DNA of 64,000 nucleotides from Castanea sativa (Eukaryota; Streptophyta; Magnoliopsida; Fagales; Fagaceae): positions 12,110,835-12,174,834 of the forward strand of contig NC_134018.1 in the NCBI RefSeq assembly GCF_040712315.1, in the 5' to 3' direction. The notes beneath the pieces were generated by a model, which was not told the DNA's origin, did not search any database, and saw only the letters and a program-made list of their open reading frames with translations. A program made the position numbers and the translations under genes. Of this stretch, positions 11,400-22,562 are shown piece by piece (the first letter of the stretch is position 1; every line of letters begins with the position of its first letter).

Positions 11400-11984
11400 T
11401 TAGATGTTATTACTGATCTGGACCGTTTAAATGATATGACAGTATTTGTATCTAACTTCTTGTCGTCTTTCAATTATTTTGGACTGATACTGTCTATAAT
11501 TTAAACGATGTCAGCATGATAATGTCAGTTTGCTAACGTTGTAATCCGGGCCTAGCTAATACTTTTTTCCAATGACAAAGGAAAACATGGCTCGACTGTG
11601 ATTGGAAGCTGTCCATGGCATGCACGTGGAAATGTTTCTTCTATCAAATGAGAAAAAGAGGTCTTTTTATAATCAGTACTGACTACTGAGGAGAGGATAA
11701 CGGCTGGGCTTGGGGGACGAGACAAAACAATGACTAACAAATATATGATAAAAGTAGCTTTCTCTTCCCTGGCCAAATTTTTCACCGCATTGGATAGTGG
11801 AGGCAAAATTATTGAGTTGATTTAAGTTTAAAAATTATCAATGACGATCATATGGTCCATCTCTTGATAAACTTATTGACAAGGTGGCTGGAGCAAGAAA
11901 AATGTGGAACCAATTAGCAGAATGCTGACAAGGGAGAATAATGAGCCTATGTTCTTAATTTGCAAATTTCAACTATGCTAAAGG

Positions 11985-13615
11985 GTTATTTGCATTTCAA
12001 GTTTTCCACAACTCATCACTGGGTTTTCATCACCCATAACCCAAAATACCATAGACCCCACCATAAGGAACTTGTTTGGCTTTGCTTACTCAGTGATGTT
12101 TCCATCACTCAATAATCTAGTTTTTGAGTGACGAGATACCAAAATTAAAAACACAATTTGGGAGTTTCTGAAAACAGAGAATAGAGTGAGATGGCATTTT
12201 TCATAATTTTTAGCAACAAATGGGACCCACTGTTCAGTGTCTTGTCCAATCACCAGCTCTCTTTCTTCTTCTTCTTCTTCACAACTGCTTCTCTGTTTCT
12301 CCTTTTTCTTTTTTCTTTTTTCTTTCTTTCTTCTTCTCTTCACGCCTACTTCTCTCTCTCTCTTCTTTTCTCTCTTTCTTTTCTCTTTCAGGGTCCGTTT
12401 GGTTGAAGAAGTGGAAAAGTGGGAGGTTGGAAAATTAGTGGGAGGATGGAAAAGTGAGAGGATAGAAAAGATTTGGTTTTCCTTCATGTATGTTTGGTTG
12501 GAGGGGTGAAAAAGTAGAAGGGTGAAAAACTTTTTTGTTTGGTTGGAGAGAAAAAAGGAAGGATGGAAAATATAGTTTATATAAATTAACTATTATGTCC
12601 TTGTATAAAGTGAAAGGGGTAGGTGAGTGCAACAAAGTGAGAGTATTTGTGTAAATTACATCATTCATCATCTTTTCCTCTCCATTTTCCTCTCAAATTG
12701 GGAGGATAAAAAAATGTGGGCCTAGAGAGATTATTTTCCTCCCCATTTTCTGTCTTTCTTGTTTTCTCTCCTGAACCAAACAGTGAAAAATGCTATTTTC
12801 CACCCTATTTTCCTCTCCCTATTTTCCATCCTTCTTGTTTTTACCCCAACCAAACATACCCTCAGTGTTTAGCTTTTACTCCCAACTGCTCTCTTTCATA
12901 CCAGACCAAACCCATCTGCACAGCCCAACATATCCCATGTTTCTTCTTTTCCTCATCACAGCTCCATCTTCAGAGTAAACCCCTCAACCTAGCCACTTCT
13001 AGTGACACATCTGATCTGATCCAACCTGCGGCAACCCCATCTCAAACCGGAGAAGGACAACGACGACACGGAACCTGCAAACCACCTACAGAGACCCAAT
13101 TGTATGAACAGAGCCAAATGTACCACCTACCGAGACAATAACATCTACGACATCAAAAAAAAAAAAAAAACAAAATTGAATCAAGAAAAAGACATACCTA
13201 AGTTGGAACAATGGTGATTGGAACTCGAAGGGGGTAAGAATTGGACTAGGATACAGTGAATAATGACGAGTTCAAGCATCGAAGCAGTTGTTTGTAGGTT
13301 AGATTTCAATGATGAGGAAGGAGGAACAAAGCCAAAGCTGCATCGGTGGCGTCGGCGTAGTTGGGAAAAAAGAGGTGAAATTGGTTTGCCTTGAATGTAT
13401 ACACGGGTAGGCAAACCGTGAGCCTAACATGGTGCTCAGGCAGTGGGTCCCACAAAAAGTTAAAGTTTTTGAGTTATCAAAAGTTGGAAGCAAGTGCCAA
13501 ACATGCCACCGAAGGAAGTTGTGAAATTTTCAGTAATAAGTGATGAGTTATAAAGTGATGAGTGATGATATTTCAGTGATGAGTGATGAGTGAACATTTT
13601 TTTCACTCAAACAGC
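11985..13615. mobile_element. hAT-like insertion (about 1.6 kb) with a nested MITE
   Basis: Comparison with copy A of the duplicated block shows this stretch is extra. Its right end read inverted is GGGGCTGTTTGAGTG and its left end is GGGTTATTTGCATTTC, both followed inward by many ACTCATCAC words (TGAGTGATGAGTGA on the right, CATCACTG on the left). These subterminal repeats suggest a hAT-type element. The centre contains C/T-rich sequence, another MITE (12391-12861) and no transposase. An 8-bp target duplication could not be confirmed. Confidence 0.5.
12391..12861. mobile_element. Nested MITE with GGGTCCGTTTGGTT ends (hAT type)
   Basis: Left end GGGTCCGTTTGGTTGAAG; the right end read inverted is GGGTATGTTTGGTTGGGG. 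Both arms then show GGATGGAAAA-like words (GGAGGATGGAAAAGTG against AAGGATGGAAAATAGGG). No coding content. It is nested within the larger insertion at 11985-13615. Confidence 0.55.
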
Positions 13616-13987
13616 CCCTAAATAACAACAAACAAAGCAAACAATGGATCGATTATAATAGAGCCATGTTTTCCTTTTGACTCCTCAAGTGATGTGAGTA
13701 AGCATTTTTTGTTTGGGATCATCTTATCTAGTCTTTTTTTTTTTTTAATTGAAATATTATAGATAAAACGTAAAAGCGAAATAGATTAAGCCTTTTTTTT
13801 CTCTCTAAAAGTACTTAGCAAAAAAAGAAAAAAAGAAAAGGTAAAGTGGGACTCGCACTAAGCAAAAGGTGAGAAAAAACATAAAGTGAGACTCACAAAA
13901 AGTAGCTTTTTGACTAAAAACAATACCTGACATTAGCTTTATGAGCGAAAACAATGTGAAGAATAAGGTACAAATAAGCTCCTTTGC

Positions 13988-14954
13988 TGTGGGACTCACG
14001 TGAGACCCGCAAACAAGAGTGTGCAATAAGAAGGTGACTCGCAACTGACTCACGAGTGGTGACTCGTCAAAATGAAGCACACGTGTGAAGCATGCAGGAA
14101 AATGAAGAGTCAGGCCAGCTGGATCACTACAGGTTAAAAAGTACAGTCTAACCTAGTCTAGTAACTGGCGACTAGAACTCGTGACTCATCCCAATCACGA
14201 GTGACTCGCCAGTGCACCCTATTTTGCTGAAAAGTGACTTTTCACATTCTATCTCATACTCTACTATACCCACGAAATGTAGAGAGCTTTTAAAGAGAAT
14301 TTTGAGAGAGAAACCCTAGAGAAAAACAAGATTGATTCATCCACAAACTTATACACTTGATTCTCCAAATTCCTCTACTCTCACCTTCTCCACTGTCATA
14401 CCTATGAGAGGATTATAAACCAAATCCTTACCTCACCAAATTCAAAGTAGTGAGAAGGTTCATGGTGTTTGGGAAGCAGTTTAAGAGAGAACTAATTCAT
14501 ATTGGTTGATGCAATGGGCTAATTGCGTGATTCGAAAAATTAGAGAAGACACGGTTCGGTGTAACCTTGTTGGAGCAAGAAACTTGAAGGGCTTAGGTGC
14601 ATTGGGTAGATTAGGTTTGGAGGGTCTATTGCTATTCATGTATTCCAACTGGTTTTCTAGTGGATTATTTACCGCTTGGAGGGCGACAGAGATGTTTTTA
14701 GCCGAGTTCTTCGGTTTCCTTTTCGATAACACGTGTCAGTGTTATCTTGTGTTTGCATCTCTCTTTTCCTTACTCTTAGCTTTTAATTTCTGCTAATTGT
14801 GATTAATTAATGCTTAGAGTAGTCTACTAATTTGGGTATTACTTATATTTCATATTCCGCACATATATTGTTTGAATATAAGCTTATATTGGAAACTTTG
14901 TATTTGGAAGTCTAAACATTCACAAGTGTTTTTTATGCACTTAGTGAGTTTTCA
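13988..14954 (+). mobile_element. Solo LTR of Copia-type family 1 (about 967 bp)
   Basis: Runs from TGTGGGACTCACG to GAGTTTTCA (TG...CA ends) and matches the inverted LTR at 5929-6890. Its R/U5-like part (GATGCAAT through GGGCTTAGGTGCATTGGGTAG and CGATAACACG) is also related to the LTRs at 20134-22560. No primer-binding site or gag follows directly; after 14954 about 100 bp of unassigned sequence precedes the return of the host duplicated block. No matching 5-bp target duplication was found at these exact ends. Confidence 0.6.
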
Positions 14955-15870
14955 AAGTTGATAAGAGTGACCTGCTAGGCTCTATCCTTGAGCATGTCGC
15001 AACTTGCGTAGGAAAAAGATATCTTCTTTATCTGCCACATGTCCATTTTGTGGCCTAGCATGCATCCTATAGGTGCGATTCCATCTTCACAGCACTTTGT
15101 CCAGGGCTTAAGTACTTCTACCCAATTACAAATATTCCCCAAAGAAATCAAACATAAATTACAAGAAAATTTGGCATGCAATTAAGCCAATAAGAAACAA
15201 TGACTTAACAATATGTTATTTTCTTCTTCTTCTTCTTTTTGAGATTGGAAAGGGCATTAATTGGTTTACTCTCTTTACATGAATGGAACAATGCCTTGTG
15301 TCTATCTCTACGTACAAGATCTTCCAATAACATTCTTAAGATTTTCAAAGTATAACGAGCCCGAGACACCTAAGGATATGTTTGGAACAAAGAAAAATTT
15401 GAGAAGAGGAAAGTAGAAGGAAATGTGACCAAATGTACTTAATTACAGGTCAAATTATTTTCTTTTATCTTTTGTTTGATTTTTATATTTCTGAGAAGTA
15501 AATTTTCTCTCTTTGGAATTATTTTGCATATCAATATACAATCATTTACGCAAAGGTCAAAGCTCCAAGATTTAGGACTTCAAGATTTAGGTCATATTAA
15601 AAACCAAAATTTAAGGAAAGATTGATACTAGTCATAATATGAAACTAAATCATTATGTGAACAAGATTTTTTTTTTTTTTTTTTTTTTGCACTAGAGCTT
15701 TTTATTTGATAAATCAGTAAGACTTACACTAGAACAGCTCTTGTGTTTTTTGGCATTATACAAAAGAAAAGTTTTTTTTTCCCAAAGTTATTTGATAAAT
15801 CAAGATTTTGTTCTTTTATTTTTAACTTGATTTTTCGAAAAATATTTGAAAACAACTAACTAGGCCGCTA

Positions 15871-16115
15871 CTTTAACTAAGACATTACTAGACATTTCCA
15901 AGATAGATTGAAATTAAGTGCAATATCTAGGTATTGCACCTAATGTAATAACATTAGATGGTTGAGATTGAGAGTTAAAAAAAATCTACTTTCAATCTCA
16001 ACTATTGAATAAAATTTTTTTAAAAAAAGTTCAAAAAATAGAAGTGGTGAAATATTAATGTGAGAGAAAGTGGGGTAATTGCACCTACACCAAATCCAAA
16101 TCCTTTGAAGACCTT
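15871..16115. other. Intergenic, nothing recognised
   Basis: AT-rich sequence between the duplicated block and the foldback element. Confidence 0.4.
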
Positions 16116-16119
16116 AACA

Positions 16120-16370
16120 TCCTTGAGCATTACCCCAAAGGGAAATGTTTTGTTGTATACAGCAATTGCTAAATAAAGGGGTATGTGGCAGCAAAAAGAA
16201 AGGAACAAGTGTCTAAAGTCCACCTAGTCATGTGCATGACACATGACCCTTGAACACGTTTCTTTCTTTTTGCTGCCACATACCCCTATATGTAGCAATT
16301 GTTGCATACAAGTACTCAGCAAAACCTTTCCTTACCCCAAATAATTGCTATTTTACCCAATACATGCTTT
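16120..16370. mobile_element. Foldback MITE with about 110-bp arms
   Basis: The arm containing CAATTGCTAAATAAAGGGGTATGTGGCAGCAAAAAGAAAG is followed, after a loop of about 55 bp, by its inverted copy (TTTCTTTTTGCTGCCACATACCCC, then ATGTAGCAATTG and CCTTTCCTTACCCC). Pairing in the inner 35 bp is almost perfect. Non-coding; if transcribed it would form a long hairpin. Confidence 0.7.
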
Positions 16371-16843
16371 ATTCGGGGTGTTATTGGAAAAAAAAAAATA
16401 GCAATAAGTTTGTATATATACAAACTACTGGGGAGGAAGAGAGAGAAATGAATAAATAAATGAATAGAGTTGAAAAATAAAAACTGTAATGTCTGATAAG
16501 TTATAAAATGAGATAGTAAAATAAATAAAATAAGTTTTGAGCGTTTAAAATAAGAATTTTTTTAGATACCACGATGCCAACATTTTAGGTGTTACTAGAA
16601 GACAGTTTTAGTGGTGTCAACATTCTATTCCGCTTGTTGTGTTTTTATTGGCCTGAACTATCTAATGATGTCAGCAAGCTGACGTTGTAGACTAGGCCTA
16701 ATAATTTTCCAATGAGAAAGGGAAACATGTGGGTCTGTTTATTGTTTAGTCATTGAGGGTCCAAACTCCAAACTCGGGGCTTAAGGGCTTTATTGTTTTC
16801 AAAGAAAAAAAAAAATCTCGGGGCTTTATCATTAATTTTCTGG

Positions 16844-17022
16844 AAAATGCTAGGACATAAAAAATAAAACAAAATAAAACCTCACAATTTTTGCCACAAC
16901 TCAACACATGGTAAGTTATAAGTGTTGGAGGTGTAGACCCACCATTTTATCTCTATTACTCACAACTCGCCACATAGCGAGTTGTGACAAAAGTTGTAAA
17001 ATTTTTAATGTCTTTAGCATTG
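16844..17022. mobile_element. Small foldback MITE (about 180 bp)
   Basis: Left arm AAATGCTAGGACAT...CACAATTTTTGCCACAACTC pairs with the right arm GAGTTGTGACAAAAGTTGTAAAA...ATGTCTTTAGCATT. The centre contains a second short palindrome (AACTCGCCACATAGCGAGTT). Non-coding. Confidence 0.65.
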
Positions 17023-17152
17023 CTCTAATTTTTTGAGCTAGAACGTGCATAATAAAATAAGGGTAGTGACACCGACAAGGAAAACTAAAATCCAAAAAAC
17101 AAATAAAGTTTCATATATGCCCTTGATCTATTATCACTTTTTAAATCTTACT

Positions 17153-17345
17153 TAAGGTCTGTTTGGATACTGCTTATTGCTGAAAACTGAAAATACTGTA
17201 ACAAAATAATTTTTAAATGTGTGAATAGTTTCGTGAGATCCAGTTTTAAATGAAAATTTGCTGAATTCCGTATTTGTGGTCCCGTGAACAGTACACAGGA
17301 CCCACCATTTTTCAGCAAAAAGTAGGAATGCATAGAAATATTTTT
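17153..17345. mobile_element. Truncated hAT-type MITE (GGTCTGTTTGGATACTGC)
   Basis: Begins GGTCTGTTTGGATACTGC, then CTGAAAACTGAAAATACTGTA and a GTCCCGTGAACAGTACAC/GGACCCAC palindromic core, a composition seen in abundant tree-genome MITEs. The expected inverted right end is not present, so this copy is truncated. Confidence 0.5.
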
Positions 17346-17867
17346 ATGGATTCCTTGAGAATAATACAATGCTAAAAGAGAAAAGTTTACGGATTCCTTG
17401 AGAACATTGATCTATGAAATATTTTTATAAATTTTATATAGGAAAAAAAAAGTGAATTTTTTCTCATTGATGCATCTTCCTAGTTTAGCCTTTGGATAAC
17501 AACTACTGCACATACTTTGTCATACACACATTTTTTTAACTGAAATCGTGTTTTCAACTCACGATTTTAGTTCAAAATTAGAAATTCTTGTGTATCTGTG
17601 TGTGTAACATGGTGTATAATAAATAGTAAATACTACCTTTTATCTTTTAAGTGATATTTATTACACACATTTTAATTCACACAGTTTTGCATGCATGTCC
17701 CAAATAACAAAATTCGTAATTTGAAATTATGATTTTTAAGTTTAAAATTATGATTTCAAGTCACAGGTTAAATTGTCTTGAGATGCATGTGCAAATCTGT
17801 GTACATTAACTTATGTGCCACAACTTTTGTCCTTATCTTTTTCTCAACAAGTGCACCCATGCGCTAT

Positions 17868-17873
17868 TATAAA
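17868..17873 (+). promoter_or_regulatory. TATA box of the C2-domain gene
   Basis: TATAAA lies 98 bp upstream of the preferred ATG at 17966. With the usual spacing of about 30 bp, transcription would start near 17900. The in-frame ATG codons at 17876 and 17879 would then lie outside the mRNA, which is why the downstream start is chosen. Confidence 0.6.
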
Positions 17874-17965
17874 GTATGATGATCATTAACCACCTTACAT
17901 CGCAATATAAGACCAGAACACACATTTACTCGCCCAAGCTAGAGTCTCTCCAAAAGCAACAAGTT

Positions 17966-18631
17966 ATGGGTTGCAGAGCTTTAGAACTTGTAATATCGTC
18001 AGCCAAAGGATTGACGAACGTAAATAGTATGACAACAATGAAGCCTTATGCCGAAGTTTCTATTTGCGACAGCCAGAACAAGGCCCTTACCCCCGTGCAA
18101 AAATCACCACACTCAGAACTTGGTTCAAACCCCACATGGAACTTCCACGTTAAGCTCTACATCGACGTCGCCAAAGCCAAGGAGAACTCCCTTGTTCTCG
18201 TTGTTAAGCTCATGTCACACCGGATATCTCACGGTGTTCCGAACAAAGAAATAGGTGTAGTTCGTGTGCCCATTGTGGAACTGCTAGATGGTTTTGATGA
18301 GGCTGAGGCTAACGCAGTAGCTGAAAAGCAAGTGACTAAAAATGCTTTGAGCTCAGATGGGAAGACCCAAGGAACACTAAATTTTTCTTATAAGGTCGGG
18401 AGGACCGAAGAATACCCGCCTGCTGGTTCTGCTTCACCGGAGCCTAGCGGCACAGTAGCTGGGTTTGGTCAACTGGTCAAGGCGTTTGGGGAAGAGATAA
18501 CAGCGGCACTGACTTCAGTGGGTGTATCACTTGGGGTTGCCCAAGCTGCTGACTCTGCTCTGAATCCCGCTGATAATGAAGATGAAGTTGATTCTGAAGC
18601 TGGGTTTGGTCAACTGGTCAAGGAAGTGTAG
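17966..18631 (+). CDS. C2-domain protein, SRC2/BAP-like, 221 aa
   Basis: Single-exon gene. Residues about 3-130 form a C2 domain of the plant SRC2/BAP type: it opens with ALELVISSAKGLTNVN, then KPYAEVSI, NPTWNFHVKLYIDVAKA and the strand IGVVRVPIVELLDGF. Such proteins bind membranes, often with calcium, and are linked to cold, defence and trafficking responses; the substrate or partner here is unknown. The tail (about 140-221) is alanine- and glutamate-rich with no clear transmembrane helix. The octapeptide AGFGQLVK occurs twice (about residue 165 and near the C-terminus), encoded by an almost exact 25-bp direct repeat at about 18457 and 18598, suggesting a slippage duplication that also set the present stop. 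The frame stays open upstream to 17876, but the TATA box position and the typical MGCRALELxI start of the family favour 17966. A poly(A) signal follows at 18691. Confidence 0.88.
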   Translation: MGCRALELVISSAKGLTNVNSMTTMKPYAEVSICDSQNKALTPVQKSPHSELGSNPTWNFHVKLYIDVAKAKENSLVLVVKLMSHRISHGVPNKEIGVVRVPIVELLDGFDEAEANAVAEKQVTKNALSSDGKTQGTLNFSYKVGRTEEYPPAGSASPEPSGTVAGFGQLVKAFGEEITAALTSVGVSLGVAQAADSALNPADNEDEVDSEAGFGQLVKEV

Positions 18632-18690
18632 GGATCTAATTAAAGGGTTATAAGATCTATCTAATAAGAATATGAAGAAGAAGAAGAAGT

Positions 18691-18696
18691 AATAAA
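18691..18696 (+). terminator. Polyadenylation signal AATAAA of the C2 gene
   Basis: AATAAA lies 60 bp after the stop codon in a T/A-rich tail, suitable as the near-upstream poly(A) element. Confidence 0.55.
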
Positions 18697-18699
18697 GTA

Positions 18700-19480
18700 G
18701 TAATTTATTAGTCTTCTGCTGTTTCATTTAGTCTTTCTTAGAATGTCTTGAGTACTAATCAAGTTGCAAATTGTTTTACATCCACTCCATAAGCATATGA
18801 AATTGTGATTGAAAATCACACTTTCCTTGTGAAGTCACGATTTTCGATTACTTTTAGGGGTATGCGTAAAACTGTGTGAAATAAGTTTATTCCTTACTAG
18901 TGTTATGTTATTGTTATGTGTTGGCAGTTTTTGTATATGTATGTGACTTTGTAAATAAACTATCAAAAGTATCTTAATTTTGTACTAAGTTTATTAGTGC
19001 TTCTCTTGTTTGTTTTTGTTTGGGGGATGATTTTGAGAGAGTGTGAGTGAGCAGGGAAATGATCGTGTTTTTGAGTCTGTCAAAATGAGAGTTTGTTTTC
19101 TTTTTTACCTACTACCTAAGCTTCTACTATATGTGAGAATCATATCATACGTGTGAACAAGTGTTCTTCCAATTTAAGCATGCAAAGTATTGTCCCATGA
19201 TCTTATGTATATTAAAGGCCAATGTCATGTTTAATTACGCATGGCCTTAACTATTATGGGTTAGAGCATGATTAACTAAAATAGAGTAATGGGTGAATAT
19301 AGGTAACCAAAACAAAACAAAAAACGAAACAAAAAAAAAATTCAAAAACCTACTGCATCAGCTTACCCATTTCCCTCCTAAGATGAGTTTTAGCTATAGT
19401 TATTCTCTATCTTTAGGGAGCAAAGTTCATTCTCTAAACATTTTGTTTATTGTATACAATCTTCGTAACTTTAATTGAGT
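18700..19480. other. Intergenic, no gene recognised
   Basis: AT-rich sequence downstream of the C2 gene up to the second copy of the duplicated block. Nothing identifiable. Confidence 0.5.
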
Positions 19481-19505
19481 AAAATGAAAAAAATAATAAA
19501 AATAA

Positions 19506-19858
19506 ATGGTAAATTGCATATTTGGTCCTTATTTTGGTCTCTAACTTTTCAATTGTATCAATTTGATCTCTAACTATTAAGTGTCAAGTTAATTTAGTCC
19601 ATACTATTATCTCTTAGATGGAAATTCCTGATATGACTAGCAACCAAAATAAAAATTAGTTTTTGTTGATGTGACAATAAACTAATTTCATATTTTGGTT
19701 GTTTGCCACGTCTGCAATTTTTATCCAAGAGATAATGACAATGACTAAATTGACAAGATACTAAAAAGTTAAGGACCAAATTAATACAAATGAAAAGTTA
19801 GGAACCAAATTAAAATAAGGTGTAAAAAATAGGGACTAAATACATAGTTTGTCTAAAA
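19506..19858. mobile_element. Foldback MITE, second copy
   Basis: Matches the MITE at 4804-5169, with arms GGTAAATTGCATATTTGGTCC and the inverted GACAAACTATGTATTTAGTCC. Because both copies of the larger block contain it at the same place, the MITE inserted before the block duplicated. Confidence 0.65.
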
Positions 19859-20133
19859 ATAAATAAAAATAATAATATTTAAATTAAATATGGTTTAAAA
19901 TAAGAAATTTGATCCGAGTGAAAAAAAAAAAGTAAAAGAGAAACAAATTTTAGGGAAGTTGGTACAAATAGTCTTAACAAGTTTTTTTTTTTTTTTTTTG
20001 CAAAACTACACTATTAGTCCCTAAAGTTTACACATTTTGCACTATTAGTCTCTGAAGTTTGAAATGAGCATTATTAATCCCTAAAGTTTTAAAAGTGTGA
20101 GATATTGATTCATTTGTTAACTTCTATAGTTTT

Positions 20134-21222
20134 TGTAAAGTTGTGATTTACAATTATGTTTTATGTTGGCTTTATACCATGACAAAAAGTGTTGTAATTG
20201 CATTAATTTTATTTCTTGTATTTTGTGGAATTTTATTGTATTGGATTTAGTATTAAGTTGGTGAAAAATCGAACATGAAATGAAGATTAGTGTAGTTTTA
20301 CGACTAGCTTACAAGAAGTTCGCAAGAAAAGTAACCTACGAAAAAGGGCACGTGAGAAGCATATGCTAGAAATTGAAGAGTTAAGTGCCACCTGCATTTC
20401 GCGAATGCTTCACGAGACAGGCCATCTTGCGAAGTACCAGCAAAACATTCTGTTGGAGGGATTTTACGCGTGACTTTCTTATCCTTCATCCATACTATAT
20501 ATACCCTTATTACCCACAAAAGTATGAAAGACCATTCAGAGAGAAAAACCCTAGATAGGTTTTCTACAACACAACAGACTCATCTTTTAGAGAGAGAGAG
20601 CTACTCATCTTTAGTGAGAAATCATTGTAGTCTCTTCTCCTTCCCTCTCCCATTGTCATATCTTGAGAGGAGATTTGTACCCAAACACAACCCATACCTT
20701 TTCAGAATGTAAAAAGTATTTTAGAACTTGGGAAGCTTTGAGGATTTTCCAAAAAAAAGCTGGTGAGGCTTGGCGGATGCAATCAGGTATATTGCGGGAT
20801 TCGAAAAGCTAGAGAAGACATGACTCTGAGAAGTTCGTTGGTAGCAGAAGCTTGGAGGGCTTAAGTACATTGGGTAGACTAGGCTTGGAGGGTCTTTTGT
20901 TATTCGTGTACTCCAACTTTATTCTCTAATAGATCAATTTTGACTTGGAGGGTCGTGGAGAGGTTTTTCACCGAGTTCTTCGGTTTCCTTTTCGATAACA
21001 CGTCTTGGTGTTATCTTGTGTTTGCATCTCTCTTCTCTTACTCTTGTGCTTTACTTTTATTGTTTGTTATTCATGTTTATGCACTAGAGTAGTTATCAGT
21101 TCATTACGCACATTTACTCTTGTTCCGCAATTTGATTAAGTAAAAGTAAAAGTAATCTAGCTGTAATTTTTATTTGGGAGTCTAAACAAGCTCGTGTGTT
21201 TTCACACAAATCCGAGCTTTCA
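20134..21222 (+). mobile_element. Solo LTR, Copia-type family 2 (1089 bp), with GTTTT target duplication
   Basis: Begins TGTAAAGTTGTGATTTACAA and ends CCGAGCTTTCA (TG...CA). It is flanked by GTTTT on both sides (20129-20133 and 21223-21227), and the uninterrupted copy of the host sequence at about 5455 reads AGTTTTGTTACC with a single GTTTT. It matches the LTR at 21513-22560 along its length. A 5-bp target duplication and a restored empty site make a solo LTR, formed by LTR-LTR recombination, the clear interpretation. Confidence 0.88.
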
Positions 21223-21512
21223 GTTTTGTTACCTAATTGTCTAATGGAGTATAAGGTGATATTTTTTAAATGATGTGGCGTCTTATTTTATATTGAAAAA
21301 ATGACACATCACTAAAAATTGACCCAAACCCATTTTAAATGGTGGGTTAACCCAGCACACCCAAATCAAAACACACCAGACCCAATAGATGGAGAGGAAG
21401 AAAAAATTTGAGTTGTGATCTCCAAGCTCCTCCTCCCTCCAGAATTTAGACAAAGCTCCAACTATGTAATTGGTCGACTTGAGCACTTGCCAAGAGACCC
21501 TTTGGTAGGTTC

Positions 21513-22560
21513 TGTAAAGTTGTAATTTACAACTATTTTGTGTTGGCTTTAATTCCGTGTCAAATTTGATTATAATTTCTTCAATCATATTTCTCTATAT
21601 GTATGTGAGTTTCCAATTATAAGGAATGAGTGTGAAGACTCAAGCTTAAAAGGATGAATAAGTGGATTTCGCGAATGCCTTACGAGAAGCTTACTTGCGA
21701 AAGAGTCACGTGTAGAGCACATGACTGGAAGTTGAAAAGTCATGCCAGGCTAGAAATTTTTGCGAGTGTCCCGTGGGAAAGGTCATCCCGCGAAGTACTC
21801 GCGAGACTTTCTGTTTGGCAAAAATTTATTTTTTGTTTTACCAAGTCTTTACCTACATAATATATACTCTCATTACCCACAAATTGTAATGAGTGCTTTT
21901 CAGATAGAAAACCCTAGAAAATACACTTGAGAGTTAGAGATTGTTACATCCACAATCATCTACACATTTCCTTGTGGTTTTCCTTAACTCTTAGCTCTCC
22001 ATCTCTATATCCTTGAGAGGTTAATAGTTCAAACACTTACCACACCCATTCTGAGAGTAAAGTGAGATTTTGGTGCTGTTGGGAAGTATTGGAAGAAGCC
22101 ATTTATTGGAGGATGCAATCAGGCTAAATTGCGGGATCCGAAAAGCTAGAGAAGACAAGGTTCCAAGAAGCTAGTTGGTAGTAGGAGCTTGGAGGGCTCA
22201 AGTACATGGGGTAGACTAAGCTTGGAGGGTCTTTTGTTATTCATGTACTCCAAATTTATTCTCTAGTGGATCGATTTCGACTTGGAGGGTTATGGAAAGG
22301 TTTTTCACTAAGTTCTTCAGTTTCCTCTTCGATAACATGTCTCGGAGTTATCTTGTGCTTGCATCTCTCTTCCCTATTCTTAAGCTTTCCTTTTATTGTT
22401 GATAATCGATGAATATGGCTTAGGGTAGTGCTATTGGTTGTTTGCACTCATTTACTCTTATTCTGCACACAATCTAAGTTAGAGTAAAAACAAACTAGCC
22501 GTAATTTTTATTTAGGGGTCTAAACAAGCACTTGTGTATTTACACAAATCCGAACTTTCA
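21513..22560 (+). mobile_element. 5' LTR of a degenerate Copia element (family 2)
   Basis: TGTAAAGTTGTAATTTACAA...CCGAACTTTCA, 1048 bp, homologous to the solo LTR at 20134-21222. It is followed at once by a tRNA-Met type primer-binding site and a gag frame, so it is the 5' LTR. The bases before it are GGTTC. A 3' LTR and matching GGTTC were not found downstream, so the element has lost its 3' end. Confidence 0.82.
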
Positions 22561-22562
22561 AT

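Larger units (their letters stand above)
11400..15870. repeat. Segmental duplication, copy B, split by two insertions
   Basis: Matches copy A (about 7.5-9.8 kb) in order but is interrupted by a 1.6-kb hAT-like insertion (about 11985-13615) and by an LTR-bearing insertion (from about 13988 to about 15050). The left margin (11400-11600, with GATGTCAGCA and TGCTAACGTTGTA) also matches 16600-16740, so a third, shorter copy exists close to the C2 gene. No intact gene is seen. Confidence 0.7.
19482..21512. repeat. Duplicated block, copy 2, split by a solo LTR
   Basis: 19482-20133 and 21223-21512 together match 4778-5772. The copy breaks off at GGTAGGTTC (21512), exactly where the Copia LTR begins. 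The right half of the MULE-like element found at 5.3-7.3 kb is therefore not present here. Confidence 0.8.

Noticed and set aside
12086..12509. Overlapping frames on both strands rich in Ser/Phe/Leu or Lys/Glu
   Set aside because: They derive from a CT/GA-rich low-complexity stretch next to a MITE. Frames open on all phases of both strands indicate composition, not coding.
17876..17965. A 30-residue N-terminal extension of the C2 protein
   Set aside because: The upstream ATGs lie only a few bases after the TATA box, before the expected transcription start, and the extension lacks similarity to the family.
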